This document shows, piece by piece, positions 1-7,280 of a DNA stretch of 8,562 nt; position 1 is the first letter of the stretch, and every line of letters starts with the position of its first letter. Under the pieces are notes generated by a model. The model saw nothing but the letters and a program-made list of their open reading frames with translations, was not told the origin of the DNA and made no database searches. The translations under genes were made by a program, and so were the position numbers. The stretch comes from Clostridia bacterium (GTDB lineage Bacteria; Bacillota; Clostridia; Christensenellales; DTU072), in the NCBI GenBank assembly GCA_028699795.1, contig JAQVTZ010000021.1, forward strand, positions 2,976 through 11,537. Direction: 5' to 3'.

Positions 1-1502
1 TGGTTGTATTCGTCCAGCACAAGCACCACTTCGTTTTTGTTTTGCGGCCAACGGCTGCCGAATTCCGATCCGACAATGTCGTATTGCTCGTTAAGAAGAT
101 TTTGGTTGGAAATGAGTTCGTCCCAAACAACCATAGCGCTTACCATGTCTTTTAAACTGCCGAGAAGCGCCGGCGGCACATGCTCCGACATGAGGTCGTC
201 GAAGGGATTGATTCGGGTATAGTCTCCTGTTTCTGGCGCAACGTAATTGCTGTACACATTTAGTGTCGTGGTATAATTATATTTTACCGAACCATAAGTA
301 CCGTCGAAGTTTTGGTCTAGATATACTTTAAAGTCTTCTAGGTCGTTTTCGGCAAAGGCAGTGGTAAGATGGGACATCAGGTTTGCAAGCACTTTGCCAA
401 CATAAGCTTCATCCGCATCGGGAAACTTTTCTTTTTCTATCTTTTCGGCTTTGCTCAAAAAGCTGAATACGGATGGCAAAGAAATACTTTGCTTTTCGAT
501 GGTTAAGGGGTATCTTGACAGCGCGGATTCCTCGGTGCTTACAATATAGTTTTGGAAGCCTGCCGAAATCGCTAGCACCAACGCGATACCGATAATGCCG
601 ATGCTTCCCGCAAACGAAGTAAGAATGGTGCGCGTTTTTTTGGTATTAAGATTGCTTAACGAAAGCTTGAAGGCGCTGCTGTAAGTCATGTGCGGCGTTT
701 TTTTGGCAATCGTTTTTTTCTTGCGCTTGAAATAATGCAAAACCCGTATGAAAGGGTTTTTAGAGGTTTCGACAAGTGCAAAATCCTCTTGGAAGTCGCT
801 TTGGTAGGGATTGGTATCCGATACCACTTTGCCATCAATGAGCTTGACAACACGATTTGCGTATTGTTCGGCAAGGTCGTTGTTGTGCGTGACCATAATA
901 ATCAAGCGGTCTTTGGCAAGGTCCTTAAGAATTTCCATCACCTGCATGCTGGATTCGCTGTCTAACGCGCCCGTAGGCTCGTCTGCCAGTATGATTTTGG
1001 GGTCGTTAATAATGGCTCTTGCAATGGCGACCCGTTGCATCTGTCCGCCCGAAAGCTGGTTGGGGTTTTTGTTGATTTGATCCCCTAGTCCTACGCTTTC
1101 TAGTGCGGCAATCGCGCGTTTGCGCTTTTCGGCTTTGCTGATACCGATAAGCGTAAGCGCCATTTCGACATTGGACAGCACTGTTTGGTGCATGATGAGA
1201 TTGTAGCTTTGAAAAATGAAACCAATTTGATCGTTGCGGTATCTGTCCCACTCGTAATCGCTGAAATGCTGGGTGGATTGTTCGTTAATATATAATTCGC
1301 CTGCGGTGTATTGGTCCAGACCACCGATGACATTTAAGAGTGTGGTTTTGCCGCAACCTGAGGGACCCAATACAGCGACGAATTCATTTTCTCTAAATTC
1401 TAAATTGATACCTTTAAGCGCTTCTACAACATTGATAGGAAATTTTTTGGAACATTTGCTCCCGGATATATAATCCTTTTTTATATCTAAAAGTTTTAAC
1501 AT
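1..1502 (-). CDS. ABC transporter ATP-binding/permease fusion (MacB/FtsX type), partial at window edge
   Basis: The ATG at 1502 opens 500 codons that run off the left edge without a stop. A TTTGGAGA ribosome binding site lies 6 nt upstream. The N-terminal ATPase domain (about 1-230) has Walker A GPSGCGKTT at 46-54, the LSGGQ signature at 150-154, Walker B ILADE at 171-175 with D174 and E175, and the switch histidine H206 in VTHNN. A basic linker follows, then one transmembrane helix at about 298-322 (GIIGIALVLAIS), then a hydrophilic stretch from about 323 to 500 that should be the extracellular domain before further FtsX-type helices beyond the window. Known for the family: such ATPase-first fusions are common in Firmicutes and act in efflux of peptides or antimicrobials, or as mechanotransmission machines. 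The substrate cannot be read from this sequence. No frame break is visible, so the gene looks intact as far as it goes. It is divergent from the lyase-like operon and has its own strong promoter. Confidence 0.93.
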   Translation of the reverse strand, partial: MLKLLDIKKDYISGSKCSKKFPINVVEALKGINLEFRENEFVAVLGPSGCGKTTLLNVIGGLDQYTAGELYINEQSTQHFSDYEWDRYRNDQIGFIFQSYNLIMHQTVLSNVEMALTLIGISKAEKRKRAIAALESVGLGDQINKNPNQLSGGQMQRVAIARAIINDPKIILADEPTGALDSESSMQVMEILKDLAKDRLIIMVTHNNDLAEQYANRVVKLIDGKVVSDTNPYQSDFQEDFALVETSKNPFIRVLHYFKRKKKTIAKKTPHMTYSSAFKLSLSNLNTKKTRTILTSFAGSIGIIGIALVLAISAGFQNYIVSTEESALSRYPLTIEKQSISLPSVFSFLSKAEKIEKEKFPDADEAYVGKVLANLMSHLTTAFAENDLEDFKVYLDQNFDGTYGSVKYNYTTTLNVYSNYVAPETGDYTRINPFDDLMSEHVPPALLGSLKDMVSAMVVWDELISNQNLLNEQYDIVGSEFGSRWPQNKNEVVLVLDEYN

Positions 1503-1554
1503 GCTTTTCTCCAAAGTAGTCGTGTAATGTTGCTCCTTAGAAACAAACAAAACT

Positions 1555-1583
1555 ATAATATCATAACGGAACAAGGCTGTCAA
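1555..1583 (-). promoter_or_regulatory. Vegetative promoter of the ABC transporter gene
   Basis: On the minus strand a perfect -35 TTGACA (1583-1578) is followed by exactly 17 nt and a -10 TATTAT (1560-1555). Transcription should start near 1548, giving an untranslated leader of about 45 nt before the ATG at 1502. This is a near-consensus sigma-A type promoter, so basal expression should be high unless repressed. An inverted repeat (1594-1617) lies just upstream of the -35 element. Confidence 0.8.
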
Positions 1584-1593
1584 CCTTTTCTCC

Positions 1594-1617
1594 CAAATGC
1601 TTCTTTTTCGGCATTTG
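1594..1617. promoter_or_regulatory. Inverted repeat, candidate operator in the divergent spacer
   Basis: Perfect 7-bp arms CAAATGC (1594-1600) and GCATTTG (1611-1617) are separated by 10 nt. The site sits 10 bp upstream of the -35 box of the leftward ABC promoter and overlaps a TTGACT (1615-1620) that could serve the rightward operon. There is no U-tract, so a terminator is unlikely. Binding of a regulator is inference only. Confidence 0.35.
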
Positions 1618-1626
1618 ACTGGTATA

Positions 1627-1647
1627 AATTAGCAATTAAAAATTACG
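1627..1647. repeat. Period-7 AATTAnn heptamers in the divergent spacer
   Basis: Three adjacent heptamers AATTAGC, AATTAAA and AATTACG share the first five bases and the 7-nt period of the tract after atpB. They lie between the two inverted repeats upstream of the lyase-like gene. With only three units in AT-rich DNA, chance cannot be excluded. Confidence 0.45.
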
Positions 1648-1667
1648 ATTTATTGCTTTATAAAATT

Positions 1668-1693
1668 TGATATGATAAAATCAAAACATATCA
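1668..1693. promoter_or_regulatory. Inverted repeat over a candidate -10 element upstream of the lyase-like gene
   Basis: Perfect 7-bp arms TGATATG (1668-1674) and CATATCA (1687-1693) flank a 12-nt A-rich centre. The left arm overlaps TATGAT (1671-1676), the best -10-like hexamer before the rightward operon, although no good -35 sits 16-18 bp upstream of it. The symmetry and position suit an operator or activator site. AT-rich spacers produce chance repeats of this size, so confidence is low. Confidence 0.3.
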
Positions 1694-1730
1694 TAAAGGA
1701 ATTATATAATTAAAAGAAGGAGTACATTCT

Positions 1731-3734
1731 TTGAGCATCGGATTTTTTAAAAGTTTAAGAACAAAAGTGATACCCAGAAGAGTGGTAGACGAAAGGTTGG
1801 ACCTGAAAGAGCTATATAAACTCTTGTGGATTTACCAGTTTAAAGGAGAATGTAATCCCGATATTGCATATACATCGTATACCGTGACGGCAGAACAGGT
1901 AATCAAAGTGCTAACGCCGGTAAAATATTATATAGACAGCCGTTTTGACTGCGCGGACTTTAGAGCGATATGTCTTGTAAAACTCGCTTTCGACGGCGGA
2001 GAAGATTTGTACTCGCTTACTCCCGACGGCACGATTTATAACCTTATTAAAGATGCACTTACAGGATTTAAGTTTTGGATCAAATCTCCCGGAAACGACA
2101 GTATGTGCTATTATTCCGAAAACCACCTTATTACATTCGCCGTCATAGAATATTTGTGCGGGGTGTACCATCCGCAAGAAATCTTTGCGGTAGAAGGAAA
2201 AACGGGCGAAGAGCATAAGCGAATCGCAAAAAAACGCATTTTGGACTGGTTGGATTTGCGGTTAAAATACGGGTTTTCGGAGTTCTACTCCAACAACTAT
2301 CAACCAGTAGATATTGTAGCCATAGCTACCTTATTGCGCTATAGCAAGGATGAATCATTAAATTTAGCTGCAAAAAAAGTAATGGACTTACTGATGCTGG
2401 ATTATGCAATGATGCAATTCGAGCATAGCTATGCAGGCGCGCAGGGCAGAGCGTATCCCCATAATAATATGAATTGCAGTATCAAAAACTCTAACAGTGA
2501 ACTAATTCTAGATTATGTATGGGATTTAGGAAGGGTTAACCACAAGACATATTTTGGCAGTACCGCATGGCTGTTTACCTCGATGATGTTATCTAAAGAC
2601 GAGCATGGCAAGCCGTTTTACACTGTGCCCGAGCCTATTTTAGAAATAGGAAGAAACAAAGATGAAGGTATCTTCAAAACATCTTCGGGGCTCAATCTAT
2701 CCGAAATGAAAGAGAAAAGCTTAATTGGGTTGTCCGATAAACAACTAATGATGCAATTGGGCATGGGCGCCCTTACCAATCCCGAAATTGTAAACAATAG
2801 TATCGACTTTATGAACAAATATGGGTTGTATTCCAATTCGTTCTTAAAAGATATGCGCTATCTTAATATAGGTTTTATTAGAAAAGCGGGTTTATTGCCC
2901 TTTATTTCAAAAGCGGTGAATTTTTTCCCCAATGGCATGGCGCTAGAAAGAGCAAATATTTATGCTTACCGCACAAAAGATTATAAGCTATGCACGCTGC
3001 AGGGATATAAGGCGGGCAGTTCGGGAGCGCAGCAGACAACATTGGAGGCGATACTTCCCGGTGGCATTGCCGTATACACACATCACCCATTAAGATTGGA
3101 TAAGGTAGACAATGGCGCGCCTTCTTATTGGGCGGGATACGGAGTTGCTCCGTATGCCGTGCAAGACAAAAATGTAGCGCTTGTGATGCACAAAATTCCT
3201 TGTACTCGGGTATTTTTGGCGCCGCATAAGGTAGTAAAGTTTACGCACGCGTTTTTCCCCGAAGAATTATTTGATGAAACGCTGGTAGAAGGAAGATGCG
3301 CCTTTTGTCGCTGTGATAACACAATGATGGCGTTAATTGGGCGAAACCCATTAGAATATATACCGTATGACGCAGTAAGCGCGGCGGTTGCAAATGGACT
3401 ACTAAAAGATAATACCAAACGGTTCGACCTTATACAAAAAGGAAGAAAACAATTTTGGATATACGAGCTTACTACCATAGAAGAAGAAGGGAGTTTTCAA
3501 GCTTTTATTGACAGGATAAAGTCTAACCTCGCAAAACAACAGGGTGACATGCTGTCTTACAGCACAAAAGGGAAAACATTCGAAGTAAAATACGGATGCT
3601 CCTTCAAAATAAACGGACAAAAGATAAATTTGGAGTATGAGCGATACGAAAGCGAATGGATCAAAGCCGCTCGGAGCGGTAACGAGGTAAAAATAACTTG
3701 CAACGGACAATATAGTATCAATTTAAGAGGTTGA
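1731..3734 (+). CDS. Polysaccharide-lyase-like (alpha/alpha toroid plus beta-sandwich) protein, uncharacterised
   Basis: This 667-residue protein starts with TTG, chosen because AGAAGGAG (1715-1722) lies 8 nt upstream and the frame has a stop at 1707 with no ATG between. The N-terminal half (about 30-330) is helical and carries S-E-N131-H132, a conserved NYQP segment at 189-192 and G-R240-A-Y242-P-H. The pattern Asn-His, then Arg and Tyr, is what alginate lyase and heparinase II/III-like toroid enzymes use for beta-elimination of uronic-acid glycans. From about 395 the protein becomes strand-rich, with S-Y-W467-A-G and Q-D-K-N481-V, resembling the beta-sandwich part of that superfamily. No signal peptide or membrane helix is visible, which is odd for a lyase and suggests cytoplasmic action on imported oligomers, or a non-lyase role. 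It is followed after 3 bp by a membrane phosphatase. The fold assignment is from motif memory; the substrate is unknown. Confidence 0.62.
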   Translation: MSIGFFKSLRTKVIPRRVVDERLDLKELYKLLWIYQFKGECNPDIAYTSYTVTAEQVIKVLTPVKYYIDSRFDCADFRAICLVKLAFDGGEDLYSLTPDGTIYNLIKDALTGFKFWIKSPGNDSMCYYSENHLITFAVIEYLCGVYHPQEIFAVEGKTGEEHKRIAKKRILDWLDLRLKYGFSEFYSNNYQPVDIVAIATLLRYSKDESLNLAAKKVMDLLMLDYAMMQFEHSYAGAQGRAYPHNNMNCSIKNSNSELILDYVWDLGRVNHKTYFGSTAWLFTSMMLSKDEHGKPFYTVPEPILEIGRNKDEGIFKTSSGLNLSEMKEKSLIGLSDKQLMMQLGMGALTNPEIVNNSIDFMNKYGLYSNSFLKDMRYLNIGFIRKAGLLPFISKAVNFFPNGMALERANIYAYRTKDYKLCTLQGYKAGSSGAQQTTLEAILPGGIAVYTHHPLRLDKVDNGAPSYWAGYGVAPYAVQDKNVALVMHKIPCTRVFLAPHKVVKFTHAFFPEELFDETLVEGRCAFCRCDNTMMALIGRNPLEYIPYDAVSAAVANGLLKDNTKRFDLIQKGRKQFWIYELTTIEEEGSFQAFIDRIKSNLAKQQGDMLSYSTKGKTFEVKYGCSFKINGQKINLEYERYESEWIKAARSGNEVKITCNGQYSINLRG

Positions 3735-3737
3735 GAA

Positions 3738-4919
3738 ATGAAAAAAGCTTGTAAAATGGAGAAAAAGAGAATGGTAATTGTGATTGTGTCTGTCATTTTG
3801 TTATTGGCAGTTATAGGTGTATCCGCCTATTGGGGAATACCGGTAGGACTTATTATTGACAAAGACAGCGTGCAAAAAATCGAAACGAATGTGCAAAAAT
3901 TCGAAGCGGGTACATACGGGGATTACATGGCTTTAGGCAAGGTGGACGCAGAGGGCAACTTAACCGATGAGCCTTTCAAAATTATCACTTTTACGGATTT
4001 GCATTTAGACACTTACTTTAATAAGGGGGCAAGATCGATTTCGCATATGATAGAAAATATAAAAGCAGAAAACCCCGACTTAGTTATTTTGACCGGAGAC
4101 ATCGTGACATCTTCCACCAATTGGTTGCGCGTAAAGCAGTTCGGCAAACTGATGGATGAGTTGGGCGTTTACTGGTGTACCGTACTGGGCAATCACGAAG
4201 GAGACAACTGGCGTTCTATTAAAAGAGAAAAATTCGTGGATGTTTGGTCCTCGTTTCAATATTGTTTGATGCATGACGATCCCGATGCTGTGGCGGACGG
4301 CGTATGGGGCAACGGGAATTATGTCATAAATCTCGTAAAAAGCGGCGGCGCGATTACGCAAAGCCTTATTTTTATGGATAGCGGCAACAGAGTGTCGAAA
4401 CAGGATGCGGAGCGTCTCAATATCAGCAAAGAAAGTTATGACTATATCAAGCCCAGTCAAATCAAATGGTATCGTGGTGTGATTTCTAAATTAGAAGCGA
4501 TGCAGCAAGAACAGCCGATTTTGTCAATGCTTTATATTCATATCCCGCTACAAGAATACGCCGACGCCTATAATATCGTTACCGAAGAGCAGTTGGAAGA
4601 AGGTCAAACGGCATCGGATAATGAAACGCTGTATGTTTGCGGCAAAGCGTATGAAAAGGTGAGCGCAAGCGATTATAACAGTGGCTTATTCGCTACTTTG
4701 GTAGAAGAAGGTCATACGCAAGCGGTATTCTGCGGTCACGACCATATCAATAACTTTATTATTCAATACCAAGGTATCTATTTGGTTTATGTCCAAAAAG
4801 GCGGTTATAGCTCGTATGATATGGCAACCAGAGGTTTGGGAGAGGAGAATCAAGGGTATACGAACACCGTTGTGAATGCGGACGGAAGTATTGGGATAAC
4901 CCATTTTATAAACAAATAA
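3738..4919 (+). CDS. Membrane-anchored calcineurin-like metallophosphatase (PAP29/Dcr2-like), copy 1
   Basis: This 393-residue dinuclear metallophosphoesterase begins at ATG 3738. An AAGAGG site lies 7 nt upstream inside the end of the preceding gene, implying translational coupling. A basic start (KKACKMEKKR) precedes one helix at about 12-32, so the enzyme should be anchored with its catalytic domain outside the membrane. All metal-ligand motifs are present: D87-L-H89, G-D121, G-N152-H153-E, H268 in YIHIP, and G-H334-D-H336. The segments around DSG at 214-216, HIPLQEY and NSG-LF match the purple-acid-phosphatase-29/Dcr2-like branch of the superfamily. Substrate could be a phosphomonoester or phosphodiester in the envelope; the sequence does not decide. 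It is the second gene of a two-gene operon and a paralogue of the phosphatase at 5990-7123, with an extra acidic insertion at about 280-305. An internal ATG at 3756 lacks a ribosome binding site. Confidence 0.9.
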   Translation: MKKACKMEKKRMVIVIVSVILLLAVIGVSAYWGIPVGLIIDKDSVQKIETNVQKFEAGTYGDYMALGKVDAEGNLTDEPFKIITFTDLHLDTYFNKGARSISHMIENIKAENPDLVILTGDIVTSSTNWLRVKQFGKLMDELGVYWCTVLGNHEGDNWRSIKREKFVDVWSSFQYCLMHDDPDAVADGVWGNGNYVINLVKSGGAITQSLIFMDSGNRVSKQDAERLNISKESYDYIKPSQIKWYRGVISKLEAMQQEQPILSMLYIHIPLQEYADAYNIVTEEQLEEGQTASDNETLYVCGKAYEKVSASDYNSGLFATLVEEGHTQAVFCGHDHINNFIIQYQGIYLVYVQKGGYSSYDMATRGLGEENQGYTNTVVNADGSIGITHFINK

Positions 4920-5075
4920 ATTATCCTAAGGGTGTGTTTTTATTTGAAAAAAACAGGTGATGCCCAAGCGTATTGATTGTTTTGTTGCTTCAGCGTCAAG
5001 GTATTAGGTTATCCGCACCATATCGCATACAAAGATTCGGCAAGAGGCATCCATCGGGGCGCCTTTGAGCAACGC
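4920..5075. other. Spacer between convergent operons, no clear terminator
   Basis: This 156-bp stretch separates the 3' ends of two converging operons. The only hairpin-like element near the rightward stop is an A/T stem (TGTTTTT with AAAAACA, about 4935-4955), too weak to call a terminator. About 4980-5075 is richer in G and C than the other spacers. On the minus strand it contains two overlapping short open frames, one in register with the CDF gene after its stop, but neither has a start with a ribosome binding site. It may be a remnant or a repeat element. Confidence 0.4.
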
Positions 5076-5936
5076 TTAATCAGGTAATAATTCGAAATAG
5101 AAATCGTACCCGAATTTGTTTTTTAAATCGCATAAGATGTCTTGGTGGGAGACGATGTATTTTTCCGATTCACCCAGTATGAGGATATCCTTTTTTCTTT
5201 CACCGTGAGAGATTATTTTGACTTTTGCATTTTCGAAGCCGGCGGCTTTTCTTAAATATTGTTCGATATCTGTTTTTAATTTAAGGTCTTTATCGCTTAC
5301 TCCAATCAATAAGCGTGCCGAGCGCACAAGATGAACGATCCCGACAGTAATAATATAGACGCTGATTGCAATACCTAAAATACCATCTGCGGGAAACTCC
5401 GTAACTTTGGTGAGGAGATAGGAAATAAGCGTTAGTACAGTAATAGCGGTATCAAAAAAACAGTCCATCACGCTAAGCTGTATCACATTGGATTTTGCAC
5501 GCTTATTAAAGTGCTTGTATACGAAAGCCAAAGCAAACTTAACGGGCACAGTAGACGCAAGAATCCAAAAGTATAATTGCGTATAATAAATGGGTAATCT
5601 GTAATATGCAATGCGCTCGAACGAAGAATAAACAAAACTGAACCCCAGAAAGATCATGATGAGAGAGACAATCATCAAAGAAAAATATTCCGCTTTGCCG
5701 TAGCCGTGAGGAAAACGCTTGGACGGCGGTTTGGACATCAGGGTAAAACCTGCAAGCGCGCTTCCGCTACCCAGTACATCGCCAAGATTATTCATACCGT
5801 CTGCCGTAACCGCAATGCTTCCCGTAATTGCACCGATGGTGATTTTGATGCAACCTAGAACAAGGTTGACAACCAACCCGATCAAAGCGGAAATCTTGCC
5901 TTCTTTGATGCCTTTTACTTTCTCAGACGATTTCAT
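5076..5936 (-). CDS. Cation diffusion facilitator (CDF) metal transporter
   Basis: Numbered from ATG 5936 this is 286 residues, typical for a CDF metal/proton antiporter exporting Zn, Mn, Fe or similar ions. Six helices are visible at about 15-36, 40-66, 86-106, 119-141, 153-176 and 184-208, followed by a cytoplasmic domain of about 75 residues. Helix 2 carries A-D46-G-M-N49-N50-L-G-D53 and helix 5 carries D158-C-F-F-D162, the two halves of the transport site; the family loop motif PHGYGKAEY is at 76-84. Asn at the first helix-2 ligand position, where zinc exporters such as YiiP have Asp or His, resembles a Firmicutes subgroup with an NNLSD motif, so the metal is uncertain. An in-frame TTG at 5963 would add 9 residues. 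Neither start has a recognisable ribosome binding site. The gene lies about 50 bp (26 bp from the TTG) after the phosphatase copy 2 stop, so it is probably in the same operon. Confidence 0.88.
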   Translation of the reverse strand: MKSSEKVKGIKEGKISALIGLVVNLVLGCIKITIGAITGSIAVTADGMNNLGDVLGSGSALAGFTLMSKPPSKRFPHGYGKAEYFSLMIVSLIMIFLGFSFVYSSFERIAYYRLPIYYTQLYFWILASTVPVKFALAFVYKHFNKRAKSNVIQLSVMDCFFDTAITVLTLISYLLTKVTEFPADGILGIAISVYIITVGIVHLVRSARLLIGVSDKDLKLKTDIEQYLRKAAGFENAKVKIISHGERKKDILILGESEKYIVSHQDILCDLKNKFGYDFYFELLPD

Positions 5937-5989
5937 ATTGCGCTTGCCATGCCGTTTCAGCAATCATTTTTAAGTATCTAAACATCAAA

Positions 5990-7123
5990 CTATTGGAACC
6001 TTGTGTTCAGTTTGGGCTCATTGGTAAAACTGCCGTCAGACAATATCGTGATAACATTGGTCCCTTGTCTGCGCAAAGATTCCGAAACAACCATTTTTTT
6101 TGTATATAAGTCATAGGAAGCATAACCGGATTTTTGTAAGTATACAAAGTGTACGCCTTGATACAAACAATCATAGTCGTTCACATGGTCGTGTCCACAA
6201 AATATCGCTTGGGTACTGCCTGCTTCCAATATGGCGTCGAACATGCCGCTGTTGTACTCGCTTGCGCAAATGGGTTCCTTTTTTTCGCCGTAAAGCAGTT
6301 CTCCGTCTTCATAAGCATCTTCATATTCGACGAGAGGAATATGGATAAAAAGCATCGATTTGGTGTCGCCGTATCGTGCTTTTATCGTACTCATGGATTG
6401 CTTGTACCAGTCTATTTGGGATTGTTTAATGTAGTCATAAGAGGTGCCGCTAACCCCGTATTTTTCTTTGTCCGATTTGCTCATATAAGAGCCCGAATCC
6501 ATAAATACAAGACTTTGGGAAACTGTTGTTGCGGAGGTTTTGATATTGATAATATAGTTGCCGTAGCCGTCGACATCGCCTTTTTTTAACAGACAATGTT
6601 CGTATTCTCCCCAGATTTCGCATATCTCTTCTCTGGAGCGTGATGTTGCGAATTCGCCGTCATGATTGCCGAATACGGGTGCCCAGTAGACCCCGTAAGC
6701 CTCCAGCATATCGGCAAGTCCTTTTAATCTGTTTGTCGTAAATATGCCCGTCACGATATCACCGGTAAAGACGATAAGGTCGGGCTTTTCTGTTTCGATA
6801 TTCTTTTTTAACATTTCTATCGTAAGCGTGTTTTTGCTGTAAGAGGTAAGCTTCGTTTCTAGATGCGTATCCGTAAAAGTAAGTATTTTAAGATTCTCTC
6901 CCGAATAACCACCTTCGGAGTCCGCTTTATAAAGAAAAGGGAATTCTTCGCCGTTATCGACATAAACAACATTGGTAGATTGAGAAAGCACTTCTTTTAC
7001 TCTGAATTGCAAAGGAATAGGAGCCATTGTTAACAGAAAATTGATACCTACCGCAAGCAAAACAACACAGCCAATGACAATAAGAATGATCATTCGTTTT
7101 TTCTTAGGTTGAGACAAAGACAT
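5990..7123 (-). CDS. Membrane-anchored calcineurin-like metallophosphatase (PAP29/Dcr2-like), copy 2
   Basis: This 377-residue paralogue of the phosphatase at 3738-4919 starts at ATG 7123, with AGAGGTG centred about 8 nt upstream. The N-terminus is basic (QPKKKR), then one helix at about 11-33 anchors the protein with the enzyme outside. The full metal-binding set is present: D85-T-H87, G-D122, G-N153-H154-D, H261 in FIHIP, and G-H311-D-H313. The two copies share a distinctive order of blocks: DSG, SYDYIK-SQI-WY, HIPL-EY-DAY, E/D-YNSG-F, Q-A-FCGHDH and GY-SYD, so they arose by duplication within one subfamily. It differs by a shorter acidic loop at about 271-287 and a longer basic tail. It is the first gene of a leftward operon with the CDF transporter, an arrangement that suggests the enzyme's activity is tied to metal supply or export. 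The substrate is unknown. Confidence 0.9.
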   Translation of the reverse strand: MSLSQPKKKRMIILIVIGCVVLLAVGINFLLTMAPIPLQFRVKEVLSQSTNVVYVDNGEEFPFLYKADSEGGYSGENLKILTFTDTHLETKLTSYSKNTLTIEMLKKNIETEKPDLIVFTGDIVTGIFTTNRLKGLADMLEAYGVYWAPVFGNHDGEFATSRSREEICEIWGEYEHCLLKKGDVDGYGNYIINIKTSATTVSQSLVFMDSGSYMSKSDKEKYGVSGTSYDYIKQSQIDWYKQSMSTIKARYGDTKSMLFIHIPLVEYEDAYEDGELLYGEKKEPICASEYNSGMFDAILEAGSTQAIFCGHDHVNDYDCLYQGVHFVYLQKSGYASYDLYTKKMVVSESLRRQGTNVITILSDGSFTNEPKLNTRFQ

Positions 7124-7148
7124 AATACACCTCTAAAATAATGGTTTC

Positions 7149-7177
7149 ATTATATCTCTTTTTTTTAACAGCGTCAA
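7149..7177 (-). promoter_or_regulatory. Vegetative promoter of the phosphatase-CDF operon
   Basis: On the minus strand TTGACG (7177-7172), a 17-nt A-rich spacer and a perfect TATAAT (7154-7149) form a near-consensus sigma-A promoter. Transcription should start about 7142, leaving a leader of only about 18 nt that carries the AGAGGTG ribosome binding site. There is no room for a riboswitch, so any metal control would have to act at the DNA level. Confidence 0.85.
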
Positions 7178-7280
7178 GAGAGAAACACCGCATTCTATGG
7201 CAGTAGATTCCTGTTCTTTCCAAAGTGATTTCGCAAAATAACTTCTAGCTAGGAGTATTGAGGGAGTGTTTAATAATGCT

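Noticed and set aside
690..1080. Plus-strand open frames over the ABC transporter gene
   Set aside because: The minus-strand frame carries an unbroken ATPase with all motifs; the plus-strand frames are its shadows.
1615..1642. TTGACT-N16-TAAAAA as the promoter of the lyase-like operon
   Set aside because: The -10 match is poor in AT-rich sequence and the -35 lies inside an inverted-repeat arm, so it is not listed as a feature.
4080..4460. Minus-strand open frame of 126 codons
   Set aside because: Antisense shadow of phosphatase copy 1, whose motifs are complete in the other frame.
6149..6589. Plus-strand open frame of 146 codons
   Set aside because: It lies wholly inside phosphatase copy 2 on the other strand, has no ribosome binding site and its translation resembles no family.
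7124..7142. Metal riboswitch upstream of the phosphatase-CDF operon
   Set aside because: The predicted leader is only about 18 nt, too short for any aptamer.
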